Shown: positions 44,834-55,015 of the stretch, piece by piece
Layout: the number at the start of each line of letters is the position of its first letter
Numbering within the stretch: position 1 is the stretch's first letter
Source: Sinorhizobium arboris LMG 14919
GTDB taxonomy: Bacteria > Pseudomonadota > Alphaproteobacteria > Rhizobiales > Rhizobiaceae
Assembly: GCF_000427465.1 (NCBI RefSeq)
Contig: NZ_KE386497.1
Span: 693,014-757,013 of the forward strand
Direction: 5' to 3'
Length of the DNA stretch: 64,000 bases
Position numbers and translations under genes: made by a program
Notes under the pieces: generated by a model
What the model was told of the DNA's origin: nothing
Seen by the model: the letters and a program-made list of their open reading frames with translations, nothing else
The model's database searches: none

Positions 44834-46073
44834 CAGTCCACGGTCCCTCCTGCTTGGAACGTTCAGCGACGACGCCGAGGCCACCCCAGCCGGCTTTGTC
44901 CATTGGGATGGTGACGGTCATCTCCTGACCATCGCCCCGACACGATCGGGAAAGGGCAAAACCACGATCATACCCAACCTGCTGCGCTATCAGGGCAGCT
45001 GCGTTGTGTTGGACCCCAAGGGAGAGCTGTTCGAGGCCACCTCGCAACGGCGGAGCAGGTTGGGGCCGGTGTACTGGATCGCTCCCCTGGACGAAGGTTC
45101 AGGCAAGCCCGTCCATCGCTTTGATCCCGTCAGTCGGGTGCGCCGGGAGGCAGATGCGCGCTCCATCGCGCAGCAAATGTTCCCGCGTGATCCGAAGTCG
45201 CCGTCGTTTTTTGCCGAAGACGCGGTCGGCTTCATGACGGCGGTCATCATGTTCGTACGCTACAAGGCGCCGCGGCACCGCCGGACACTGGCAACTGTCT
45301 GCCAAATGGCATCCCTGAAGGGTGCCAATCTTTCCCTGAAGGGTGCCAATCTTCTTAAAATCGCGAGGGAGATGGAAGCCTTTCCGCCATCTGCCGACGC
45401 GGCGCGCGCCATCCTTGAGAAGGATGCGCAGCGTGGACTGAAGGTCCTGCAGGAGACCCTGAGCAGCAAGCTGTATGAATGGAAGGCCTATGCTATCGGC
45501 GCTCATGCCAACAGCGCCCTTGTCGTGATCGGCCAGCCACTGATCGATTCCCTGAGTGAGGCCGAAGTGAATGCGATTATCGGCCACGAATTGGGGCATA
45601 TCGCCAACAATGATATGCGCCGCATGGGATTGGCCCGATCATTCCAGAGCTCGCTGGTCTGGTATCTTGGCTTCTCCAATACCCTTCAGCGTTGGGGTCG
45701 TTGGACCCTAACCTGGCTGTCGGAACTCTTCGTGCTGCGCCTCTCGCGCAAACGCGAATACTGGGCCGACGCCATCGGCGCTACCCTTAGGAGTAAGGAA
45801 CTCATGATCGCCGCACTGGAAAGACGGCATAACGGCCCGGAAATGAGCGCCTTCGAACGTCAACACGCTCGCCTCATGTTCCGTGGCCGAGCCTCCGGCT
45901 CGCTCTTTTCTACGCATCCGACGCTGGAGGAGCGACGGTCGGCTCTCGAAGCGGAGACCTATCTCAAACGCATTCCGCTGCTACCGAGGCGGGACGACGT
46001 GCCCTTAGGGCGAACGATGGTGCAGCCGAAGGCAGGCGACATTGCGTACGCTACGAAAGATATCCGGCTCTGA
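44823..46073 (+). CDS. Chimaera: VirD4/TraG ATPase N-part fused to an M48 (HtpX-like) metalloprotease
   Basis: Residues 1-220 are the front of a type IV coupling protein with Walker A APTRSGKGKTT and VVLDPKGELFEATS; the Walker B half is missing. From about residue 225 the protein is an M48 peptidase without its N-terminal membrane segments: the zinc motif IIGHELGHIANNDM, a hydrophobic helix (SSLVWYLGFSNTL), the third zinc ligand region RKREYWADAIGA and FSTHPTLEERRSAL. The junction (near LYEWKAYAIGAHAN) is in frame. A 21-bp internal duplication lies before the junction. The product, if made, has an intact protease motif but an incomplete ATPase. Confidence 0.7.
   Translation: MHFDSPRSLLLGTFSDDAEATPAGFVHWDGDGHLLTIAPTRSGKGKTTIIPNLLRYQGSCVVLDPKGELFEATSQRRSRLGPVYWIAPLDEGSGKPVHRFDPVSRVRREADARSIAQQMFPRDPKSPSFFAEDAVGFMTAVIMFVRYKAPRHRRTLATVCQMASLKGANLSLKGANLLKIAREMEAFPPSADAARAILEKDAQRGLKVLQETLSSKLYEWKAYAIGAHANSALVVIGQPLIDSLSEAEVNAIIGHELGHIANNDMRRMGLARSFQSSLVWYLGFSNTLQRWGRWTLTWLSELFVLRLSRKREYWADAIGATLRSKELMIAALERRHNGPEMSAFERQHARLMFRGRASGSLFSTHPTLEERRSALEAETYLKRIPLLPRRDDVPLGRTMVQPKAGDIAYATKDIRL
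45312..45353 (+). repeat. 21-bp tandem duplication inside the coupling-protein part
   Basis: The 21 bases starting TCCCTGAAGG and ending CCAATCTT occur twice head to tail (45312-45332, 45333-45353), duplicating seven codons (SLKGANL). The copies are identical, so the event is recent. Confidence 0.85.
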
Positions 46074-46559
46074 GCAAAGCTTCGTGGCTCTAACGCTTCC
46101 ACCAATCAAGATAGTCTTCCGGTCCCGGTCTTCGCGGTGCATTTCCGTTAGCATCCGCTCTTCACCTTCATAATGGTGGTGACGATCGCCCTGATCCTGC
46201 TCCTGAGGTGTGTCCGGTGCATCAAGGATCGGCCGCAGCCAGTCGAGATGATCCTCCCGAGCCGATGGCACGTCCGTCTGCCAGGCCTGCACGGCTTGGC
46301 GCTCTGCATCACGCTCGTCTTGCTCCCGAATACGGTTCTCAAGGTCTGCGATCTGCGCTTCCAGCTTGCCGAGGTCGTACATAAACCCGGACTGGCGATT
46401 TTGCCTCTCGCGCAGGAAGGACATGGCTTGGCCGGTGTCGGTTGTGCCGGCTGCGACGGTATGGACCGTTCGCTCGATTTCATAATCGAGGTCTTTGATG
46501 GCTTCCTCCAGGGACAGCGCTCGATCGTAAAGGAGCGCAAACTTTTCCTTGTCATCCAT
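46005..46559 (-). CDS. Hypothetical coiled-coil protein of the mobilisation region
   Basis: A 184-aa protein starting at the ATG at 46559 (MDDKEKF), although an upstream ATG at 46580 has a GGAG-like site only for this start. Residues 1-85 are heptad-rich (LSLEEAIKDLDYEIERTV, LGKLEAQIADLENRIRE); the C-terminus is hydrophilic with a repeated W-x2-DV/DHLDWL element also present in the gene at 46.9-47.4 kb. It lies 23 bp after the 95-aa gene in the relaxase gene run. Its tail overlaps the converging chimaeric gene. Confidence 0.55.
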   Translation of the reverse strand: MDDKEKFALLYDRALSLEEAIKDLDYEIERTVHTVAAGTTDTGQAMSFLRERQNRQSGFMYDLGKLEAQIADLENRIREQDERDAERQAVQAWQTDVPSAREDHLDWLRPILDAPDTPQEQDQGDRHHHYEGEERMLTEMHREDRDRKTILIGGSVRATKLCSEPDIFRSVRNVACLRLHHRSP

Positions 46560-46582
46560 GGCGGACTCCGGCGTAGCCACTC

Positions 46583-46870
46583 TCAGTGGGCGTGGTGATA
46601 TGCGGGCAGGTGCTCCGGTTGGTCCTGGAGCTCGGCAACGAGATAGGCGCGCAAGCGCTCCCCTGAATTCACCAGGTCCTGGGCACGGGCATGAAAGTGA
46701 AATGCGCTCTGCCGCAATTCCTCACGGATACCGGGCATGGTTTCGGCCTGAGCCTTGCGCTGGCGAACAAGATCCGTTTCAAGCCAGACCAGTTCCTCGC
46801 GTGTGGCGGCGCGTTGCTCTTCCGTCAGTTCGCGGATTCCGAATACAGAGCCTGTGTAAACCTTTGTCAT
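46583..46870 (-). CDS. Hypothetical 95-aa protein of the mobilisation region
   Basis: A small helical protein (GIRELTEEQRAATREELVWLETDLVRQRK) with a His-rich C-terminus (HLPAYHHAH). No family is recognised. It follows the relaxase remnant on the same strand and may be an accessory mobilisation protein. Confidence 0.55.
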   Translation of the reverse strand: MTKVYTGSVFGIRELTEEQRAATREELVWLETDLVRQRKAQAETMPGIREELRQSAFHFHARAQDLVNSGERLRAYLVAELQDQPEHLPAYHHAH

Positions 46871-46908
46871 GGAAGCATGATGGGACGGGGGAGACGATCC
46901 TGCAAGTG

Positions 46909-47991
46909 CTACTTGCGGCTGCGCTCGGGCTCGTGCCAGACGCCGTCCTCCGCAGGTGACGCGGGCTGGCGCTGATCAAGCTCCAGCCAGTCGAGGTGAT
47001 TTTCCCAGCGTTCGAGAACCTTCAGATCAGCCGCATCGTCCGGCATCGCCGACGCGCCTAGCCAGTCGAGCATATGTTCCGGCGCCAGGCGGTAGGCGGC
47101 CGCCTCATCTTCACTCATCTCCCGAGTGTTTTGGCGCTCGACCGTCGCACGCGCGAGCTCAGGGTTGCCGTCCTGACTGCCTTGAACGACTTGCACATGG
47201 CGATGCATTTCATCCTGCATCCGTGCTTCCGCTACTTCCAATTCGCGCGGATGAATCGGAGAACCATCAGGATCAGGATCAGGATCAGGAACGGGCAGGT
47301 CACTGTCAGAGTCTCCGGGTCTCATCTGCTCTCTCTCCTTGCGTGCGCGGACACGACGCATCCGCCGTTCCTCCGGGTTCGGTCCGCGATGCCGACTCGG
47401 CGTCCGATCCAAATTGCGTTTGGCATAGCTGCGACTCGATGCTGACGGAAACCCCCGCCTTTCTCAGCGCCTCGTTGGCACACGCTCCCAAAGACTCCGC
47501 GCATCCGCCACGAACTGACGCCCATCCGCACTGCGGATCTTCGGCCCAAATCCATCAGCCGTGATCACACGCGTCGTCATGAGAAGGTGAACATGCGGAT
47601 TATGCCGGGTGCCGTCCTCGTGAATTGCCAGATCGACAGCAAACTCTTGAGCTGCATAGGCATCGGCCATGATGCGAGCGACAGTCAACCATGCGGAAGG
47701 TGGCAATTCGACCGGGAGCGCGAACTTCACCTCTTTGGCTAGACGCGCGTCCTTGCGTATTTCGGCGGTCTCGACCGCGTTCCAGAGCTGCGCGCGATCG
47801 GCCATCCAGCGCGGCGCATTTTCGGGAAGCCGGATTTCGTTGGCGACAACGTCACGCCTCCCGCCGAATTCCGAACGGCGTTCTTCGGCTTCGTTCGGCA
47901 GCGTCTCTCCCGCCCGGTAGGCTGCCGCCGCGACGATCGAGCGTCCATCGCCCCGGCTGATGTTCTTCACATTCAGGTGGTAGATAGCCAC
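46909..47991 (-). pseudogene. MobA/MobL (MobQ-family) relaxase split by two frameshifts
   Basis: Starting at the GTG at 47991 (GAGGAG upstream), the N-terminal relaxase domain has AIYHLNVKNISRGDGRSI, AAYRAGE and the HUH motif HNPHVHLLMTTR. Near 47480 the frame is lost (RVPTRR-stop) but homology continues in another frame (CANEALRKAGVSVSIE). A second shift near 47435 moves to a third frame (SYAKRNLDRTPSRHRGPNPEERR), which runs to 46909 (PEHMLDWLGA). Restoring both would give one protein of about 360 residues. The enzyme nicked oriT for transfer; as sequenced it is broken after the catalytic domain. Confidence 0.75.
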
Positions 47992-48105
47992 CAGCCACTC
48001 CTCGGCACGGACGGGGTCCAGGGGTTTCCCCTGGCGCACTTGCCGGCTTTCTCCGGACGCTGTGCGGACGGTTAGAAAGCCGTGCAACGCATCGCCTCTC
48101 TAGCC

Positions 48106-48148
48106 AATGCGTACACATTGGGCGATGCGTAGGTGCGCTGTACGCATT
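48106..48148. other. Candidate oriT upstream of the relaxase remnant
   Basis: A perfect 10-bp inverted repeat, AATGCGTACA (48106-48115) and TGTACGCATT (48139-48148), flanks a 23-nt spacer. The spacer contains TAGGTGCGC (48130-48138), close to the TAAGTGCGC nic core of MobQ/IncQ-type oriT sites. It lies about 115 bp upstream of the relaxase start, the usual place. Confidence 0.6.
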
Positions 48149-48280
48149 CATACACTCTGGCGTTGACTCTTTTCAAGATGACTACACCCACAGGCGTCAC
48201 AGCGCGCTACAGGCTTTGTCACCTAACCGCGTGAATATGGTTGAGAATACTGGCTCTCTTTGCTAGCAGAGGGAAACCAC

Positions 48281-48570
48281 GCGGACGTGGTGGAATTGGT
48301 AGACACAAGGGACTTAGACGCAATTTGAGTGCACCGGCGGAAACGCTGGCTGTAGAACTGCTCAAAGTCGGGGAAACCTGTCAGATGGCGATCCCGAGCC
48401 AAGCCTCGTCAGGGGAAGGTGTAGAGACTAGACGGGCAGCACCTAAGGCGAAAGCTAAGGTGAAGGTATAGTCCAGACCACAAACGCCGGAAGGCGGCGG
48501 CGAAAGCCGTAGCTGGTAAGAAAATCCCTCGCCCTTGGCTGTGCGGGTTCGAGTCCCGCCGTCCGCACCA
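48281..48570 (+). tRNA. tRNA-Leu(UAA), split by a group I intron
   Basis: The 5' exon (48281-48315) gives the acceptor strand GCGGACG, a D arm and AGGGA-CTT. The 3' exon (48521-48570) gives AAAA-TCCCT, a long variable arm with a GCC/GGC stem, the T arm GCGGG-TTCGAGT-CCCGC, the acceptor strand CGTCCGC, discriminator A and encoded CCA. Joined, the anticodon loop is CT-TAA-AA closed by AGGGA/TCCCT, so the anticodon is UAA. The exons are separated by 205 nt inserted between U34 and A35, the same position as the tRNA-Leu intron of cyanobacteria and plastids. Confidence 0.93.
48316..48520 (+). ncRNA. Group I self-splicing intron in tRNA-Leu(UAA)
   Basis: The 205-nt intron ends in G (48520). P1 forms between exon ACTT (48312-48315) and intron GAGT (48327-48330), giving the required U-G wobble at the 5' splice site. 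The UUU before it (48324-48326) can pair with the AAA of the 3' exon as P10. The conserved R and S elements are present (AGAGACTAGACGG at about 48423 and AAGGTATAGTCC at about 48463), with GACTA/TAGTC as P7. A GNRA-capped hairpin CGGC-GAAA-GCCG near 48500 fits P9. No homing endonuclease is encoded. It is of the small, tRNA-type class. Confidence 0.9.
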
Positions 48571-48625
48571 CTATCAAAAGGGATGCTTAGAAGGCCTATT
48601 CGGGGCACAGGTGATTGTGCTGCGG

Positions 48626-49257
48626 CTACGCTTGACCGTAGGGAGGGTCTACCATGGCACCGTCGAACTTATCCGCAAGGCCCCAGAAACGGGAGCATGC
48701 GGTGGCGTAGCGGACGACATCGTCAGGCTCCAATAGCAGCTTCTCACTTTCATCCCCGTTCGGGGGAAGGAGGTCTACGTAGCGTGACTGCTCGTAAATC
48801 CAGAGCTCGGGTGACTGTTCGCGCAAATCAGCCACTGACGGCCCGTCGCCGTGACGGAACACGTTCCCCACCAGAAACATTTCAACCAGGGTCCGGCCAA
48901 CGCGTCTGTGTCAAGATCCACGTCAAATCCTCGGGCACAATCTGTGACGAGGCTCCGGAATTTCTCCTTACTCGCCTTCTCGCGCAGCGGGGCGCTGCTA
49001 CTTCTCGCCCATATCCGTAATTGCCGCTCGAACAGTCCAGCCAACACCAGCGTGTAGGCCTTCGCGCCCTCGCTGGCGGTGTAGTTGTCGACCTGAGCCT
49101 CGGCTTTCATCAGGAGGTCATTCATCGATGAAGCTTCCTCAGCGCACAGTTCGGTAGGGACTGGGAGCGCGTGCAGCCCAGGCAGGATCACGCGCTGAAA
49201 GAGACGGTCGATGTTGGCTTGGAAAATCCGCGGAAGGTAGTCGGGCGTTGTCATCAC
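48626..49257 (-). pseudogene. Hypothetical gene broken by a frameshift
   Basis: The first frame (from 49257: [47 protein letters not shown]) loses sense near 48890. An overlapping frame then continues with a matching [16 protein letters not shown], and ends at 48626 after [21 protein letters not shown] one-base indel at about 48885 explains both. The full protein would be about 210 aa and soluble. I do not recognise its family. It sits between the tRNA and the integrase remnant. Confidence 0.6.
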
Positions 49258-49263
49258 TTCCCC

Positions 49264-50089
49264 TCAGACTAACTCGCTTGACTGCCGGTGCGCATTCCGC
49301 TTGGCGTGTTCGATAATCTGCTTCTTGGATTTGGCTTTGCGTCTCACATTCACCGCCGCAGCACTGATGCTGGTCGAGATATGCGACGCATAGTACTTCT
49401 CGATCATCTCCACGCTCGTCCGGCAATTCTTGGCGATCTGGTAGATATCCGCGCCTTCCATGAGCCGGAGGCATATGTAGGTGTGGCGTAGGCTATAAGC
49501 CGTACGGCGACTGCCCTCTCGATCAAATTTCAGACCTTCTTCCTCCAAAATCTTGTTGAACATCATCATGTGATTGTCAGCGAAAATCGGGTCATCCGGC
49601 TTCGGCTCATTCCGCTTGAGAAGCCGCTCGAAGGGAAAAACGGCGTTGGTCGTGCTCTTGCAATAACCCACACCACGTTTGCCGCGCACCTGGATGAGGA
49701 GGATGGTTTCACCCGTTTCCTCATCCTCGACGATTTCGACGTCCCGATACTGGAGCCGTTTAGCTTCATCGGGACGTAGGCCAGTGTTGGTCATAAAGAG
49801 AACGTAGTCGTGCAGCTGTTCAGAATGCCAGGCGAACCGCTTGGTATTCCTCTAAATACCGTTTGGCCGCCTCCTTGAAGGTCTTCTCGTCCTTCAGTCC
49901 GCCGCCTTTCTCCTTTGCCTTCATCCGGGAAAACCAGTCCTCCGCGAATTCCTTCGCGAGGGCGAGACTTTCCTCGCCCGTGCTCGTCCGCCAATTCTTG
50001 CCGTTGATACGGGTCGAGCACTGCCACTTTTTACTGTTCTCGCGGCGATAGACGAGGACCTTGCCTCCCAAAATCTCATGACTGGCCAT
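49264..50089 (-). pseudogene. Tyrosine integrase with an internal deletion and frameshift
   Basis: The N-terminal part (50089-49820: HEILGGKVLVYRRENSKKW, RTSTGEESLALAKEFAEDW) stops at LEEYQAVRLAF. The catalytic part resumes in another frame (HSEQLHDYVLFMTNTGLRPDEAKRL) with R of TGLRPDE, the HxxR-type YSLRHTYICLRL and the nucleophile Tyr in IEKYYASH. Roughly 130-150 residues of the core-binding domain are missing. It lies next to a tRNA gene, the typical location of ICE/genomic-island integrases. No second copy of the tRNA 3' end was seen in the window. Confidence 0.8.
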
Positions 50090-50300
50090 TCTTTTAAACC
50101 CACCCTTGCGTTCCGAAAGCGGCGCCAGACTGTGTATGAGATGTGTACGCCGAAATGGCGGAGAAATTACGGCATTAAAAAAGTAACTATTTGTTTTCAC
50201 ATCAGAAAAATTCTAGAAAGCTACCGTACAGCCTAAGCCAGAGGGATTTAAAGCCTACAACCGGGTAACTCAGTGAGCCCAAATGCGCTCGTGGCCGGAC

Positions 50301-50486
50301 TCAGCGGTTTTTGGGGACGTCTGTGATCTGTGGTGTGTAGACCGCTGTGTCGGTGTTATTCTCCGACCAAGCCCCGCCGATTGCCAAGTAGGCGAGAATG
50401 ACGGCCATGGAGAGTAAGATGACGCCGATCGGGAAAGCCGTTGAGGCGTTCCGTTCTGGCGGGTCATGATAATCCCGGAGATTCAT
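50301..50486 (-). CDS. Small membrane protein, 61 aa
   Basis: Starting at the ATG at 50486 (GGGAG upstream), it has one membrane helix (AFPIGVILLSMAVILAYLAIGG) and a short hydrophilic tail. No family is recognised; such single-span proteins are common in rhizobia. Confidence 0.55.
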   Translation of the reverse strand: MNLRDYHDPPERNASTAFPIGVILLSMAVILAYLAIGGAWSENNTDTAVYTPQITDVPKNR

Positions 50487-50536
50487 TTTCGCACTCCCGT
50501 GAGATGTTGAGGAGAGCGAGCGGTTCGGCGACCTAC

Positions 50537-50803
50537 CTACCACCAATAATATCCGAAGACCGGTCGAGCATGGCGCTTACACTTGATCTCTTCCTTATAC
50601 TCGTCATCGTCCCACTTGCGCTCGATCTTGCAGCGGCCGCGACGGTATTCTTCTTTGTAGGCTCTGCGCTCGTATCGGGGTTCATCATAGTAGTAGCGGT
50701 AAGAATGCCAGCGCCCATGGCCGCTTTCGTCCTTCCAAGGATCGGCCACTGCATTCCCGGCGAGAACCGCGATCCGCGTCGGCTTCCCGATCTGGAACCG
50801 CAA
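50537..50803 (-). CDS. Small exported basic protein
   Basis: An 88-aa Tyr/Arg/Glu-rich protein (RIAVLAGNAVADPWKDESGHG, then YRYYYDEPRYERRAY, ending VFGYYWW). It resembles the small secreted proteins frequent in rhizobia that begin with a signal peptide before DPWKDESGHG. The first start in frame is TTG at 50803, just after an in-frame TGA, and the signal sequence is short, so the 5' end may be damaged by a frameshift. Confidence 0.5.
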   Translation of the reverse strand: MRFQIGKPTRIAVLAGNAVADPWKDESGHGRWHSYRYYYDEPRYERRAYKEEYRRGRCKIERKWDDDEYKEEIKCKRHARPVFGYYWW

Positions 50804-51041
50804 TCTTCATCGGCGCAGGGCGCCGCCGTGGTCGGTGTCTTCGCATCTTCTCCGAGGGATCGATGAACAGCACCAACACAACCGCTGCCGCCACAAGTAT
50901 GTATCCCGGAATGCCTGTCTTTGCGCTCGCGAAAGCGGCAATCAACATGGCGGCTGCTATGTAGATTGCCGTTGACCCGGGACCGGATGTGACGCCCCAA
51001 ACGAGATCGGAAATTCGATTTTTCCATCTACTTTCCAACAT
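50685..51041 (-). CDS. Possible small membrane protein
   Basis: This frame gives two hydrophobic stretches (IYIAAAMLIAAFASA and GYILVAAAVVLVLFID) after a short basic N-terminus. The 3' half overlaps the exported-protein gene in another frame and is probably not functional sequence, so a frameshift or a shorter product is likely. Confidence 0.35.
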   Translation of the reverse strand: MLESRWKNRISDLVWGVTSGPGSTAIYIAAAMLIAAFASAKTGIPGYILVAAAVVLVLFIDPSEKMRRHRPRRRPAPMKIAVPDREADADRGSRRECSGRSLEGRKRPWALAFLPLLL

Positions 51042-51053
51042 CGCCATAACCAA

Positions 51054-51430
51054 TAACCCCGATAGAACTGGCTTGGACTGGTGAGAAGCAACAGTCCGTC
51101 CGTGTTTTCGATTACCTCCGATTGTGTGTCGGAAAAGCTATTTTGCAACCGGCTTCAGACCTTTGGCACCGGGCGCGGGACTAAGGTCCTAACGCCCAAT
51201 AAGGCTCTGCGGGTGGAACTACCCTCAATCGACGGTTGCTTGCCAATGGCGCTGCCGTCACGGGAAGATGCCTATGCTTCACCCTCCAAGATAGGAGTTG
51301 GTGCGATGAGCCCTTCCCGCGACGATTGGTCCAAAATAGTCTCCCGGGGACTCTAGAGCGTCGCGTCAAGAGGTGGGGGCGAGACCATTAGAGCAGAGAT
51401 CGGCCCAGATCGTGGCGCGAAATCATGGCT
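51054..51430. other. Intergenic region upstream of groESL
   Basis: No gene is supported. It should contain the groESL promoter at its right end next to the CIRCE element. Confidence 0.4.
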
Positions 51431-51457
51431 TTAGCACTCCATGTGGTGGAGTGCTAA
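51431..51457 (+). promoter_or_regulatory. CIRCE element (HrcA operator)
   Basis: TTAGCACTC - 9 bp - GAGTGCTAA, a perfect match to the CIRCE inverted repeat, 148 bp upstream of groES. HrcA bound here represses the chaperonin operon until heat shock. Confidence 0.97.
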
Positions 51458-51604
51458 AAAATTTCGTCGCCCTCTTGAAACTCGAAAAGCCAGAAACCAG
51501 ATCGATTGGCGCGATGCCAAAACATCGTGCGTCCCGCGTCGGATTCGCATCGGATGCGGCGCCGAGGATCCTCTAAAAATGTGTTTGTCAACGAGGAGAG
51601 CAAC

Positions 51605-53603
<1,999 letters not shown>

Positions 53604-53615
53604 CCGAAGCAACCG

Positions 53616-53640
53616 GGGTCCGCGCCGACGGCGCGGACCC
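53616..53640 (+). terminator. GC-rich hairpin after groEL
   Basis: An 11-bp inverted repeat (GGGTCCGCGCC - GAC - GGCGCGGACCC) begins 13 bp after the groEL stop. It lacks a long T-run, so it may work with Rho or protect the 3' end. Confidence 0.7.
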
Positions 53641-53859
53641 GCCTGGTAGAGTTGTGAACTGATGCCTCGCCCCTTGCTGGGAAGGCATTCGACATCGATT
53701 TGGAGCAGGTTGGCAGGTGCCCGAGACGTGGCTTCGACGAGCCTGAGGCCGCCAGTCCGCTCCGAAGGAGGATCTGAAGAAATCGGGGCCAAAAATGACC
53801 ACGCGTCGTCGAAATATGTTGGCGTATTCGCGCACTCGTCCATTCCGGGCTAACCCGGG

Positions 53860-54060
53860 TCAGTAACCGAGTTCGAGGTCGATCCTGTTGGACAAAGGCT
53901 GGCCTCTTGCGACTTGACCGCAGAGATTGGCGACCTAGTCGATCCCAGAATCCACCGAGAAACTCGCGACATGAGGTGTGATGGTCACCTTGAGATAATT
54001 CCACAGCGGCGACGAGGCCTCCAGCGGTTCACGCTGGAACACGTCCGTAATCGCCGGCGT
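53860..54060 (-). pseudogene. C-terminal remnant of a 2-hydroxyacid dehydrogenase (GhrA-like)
   Basis: The frame contains [15 protein letters not shown] and [17 protein letters not shown], the C-terminal signature of GhrA-type D-2-hydroxyacid dehydrogenases. It then has an in-frame TAG (53937-53935) and continues as VANLCGQVARGQPLSNRID to the natural-looking end LELGY-TGA at 53860. The NAD-binding and catalytic parts are absent. Confidence 0.65.
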
Positions 54061-54463
54061 CGACGCGAAGGCGGCTCTTTGCCTCCGTCGCCGTGGCGAA
54101 TGCGGTAGCTTTGACAACGTTGGTTGGATCGCGCTGACGACCCGAAAAGATCAATTCGCCGCCATCCGTCCGGTCGCGAACCCCTATTCCGAGCCGTTTT
54201 TTACCGAGGTCGACGTACCTTCCCACTGAGCGCAGATAGGCCACAATCTCCAACTTGAGGAAATCACGATCGCCGTAGACATCCTCGATATCGCCAAGCC
54301 TGTGTTTTATTTTCTCATAGGCAGCCGGCGAGAGGTCCGCGTCTCCAATAACGTATTTGTCGTGCCCGACCGCGCGGATATCACAGCCAGTTTCAAGGAT
54401 TTCATCGACGAAGGCGGGAATTTCGCTCGCCTTCATCAACCTTCGTTTAGTACTCTGCGCCAT
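54029..54463 (-). CDS. Hypothetical 144-aa protein
   Basis: Starting at the ATG at 54463 (GGAGGTAG upstream), it is soluble: [63 protein letters not shown] do not recognise the family. Its last 10 codons overlap the dehydrogenase remnant in another frame, so its natural end may have been lost at that junction. Confidence 0.55.
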   Translation of the reverse strand: MAQSTKRRLMKASEIPAFVDEILETGCDIRAVGHDKYVIGDADLSPAAYEKIKHRLGDIEDVYGDRDFLKLEIVAYLRSVGRYVDLGKKRLGIGVRDRTDGGELIFSGRQRDPTNVVKATAFATATEAKSRLRVDAGDYGRVPA

Positions 54464-55015
54464 TGAAGAAGCGCTACCTCCGTAAATTGCAAAAGTGCAA
54501 ACCCCGATCGCCCCGTTTCGTTCCCGGACGCTGCCCCTTTTCGCCGACCTCCTTGCGACGGCCGCATGAACACGGTGGACCAGCATCACCGAAGCTGGCA
54601 TCCGCTCGGTAGCGCGTGGCTATGGTGGTTCGCGGATATCGACCCAGACAGGGGGCACTTTCCTCGAACTGACAAATCCAAGAATGGCTTCCCCTACGGA
54701 CCTGCCTTCCGAGCCGATTGCGACGACATCGGCTTCGAGACTCAGCTGGGCGAGAAACTCGCTCGCCGTGTGCCGCCAGCTGCCCTCCGGCTTATAAGGT
54801 GGTCAGCTACTACCAGCCAACGTCTCGCCGCGATCACGGCGTCGCGCGCATGGGCATGCGGCTTCGAGCCAATCACAATGTGCTTGAGCAGACTGCCAGA
54901 GTACCTGGCTTCGCCAGCTTCCATTTGCAATGGACTCTGCAGGCATTGAGCCGAACCGCTTCGTCGACGAAGCTGATGAGCCTATTCAACGCCGTTTGAG
55001 CGAAGGAGTAGATTC
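54464..55015. other. Degenerate region with coding fragments
   Basis: No intact gene. On the minus strand, fragments in different frames look protein-like: KHIVIGSKPHAHARDAV (about 54880), tentatively like a universal-stress-protein strand, and SLEADVVAIGSEGRSVGEAI (about 54720). They may be parts of one decayed gene. Confidence 0.3.

Noticed and set aside
44823..46073. Complete type IV coupling protein
   Set aside because: The Walker B half is absent and replaced by an M48 protease; it is not a functional VirD4 as sequenced.
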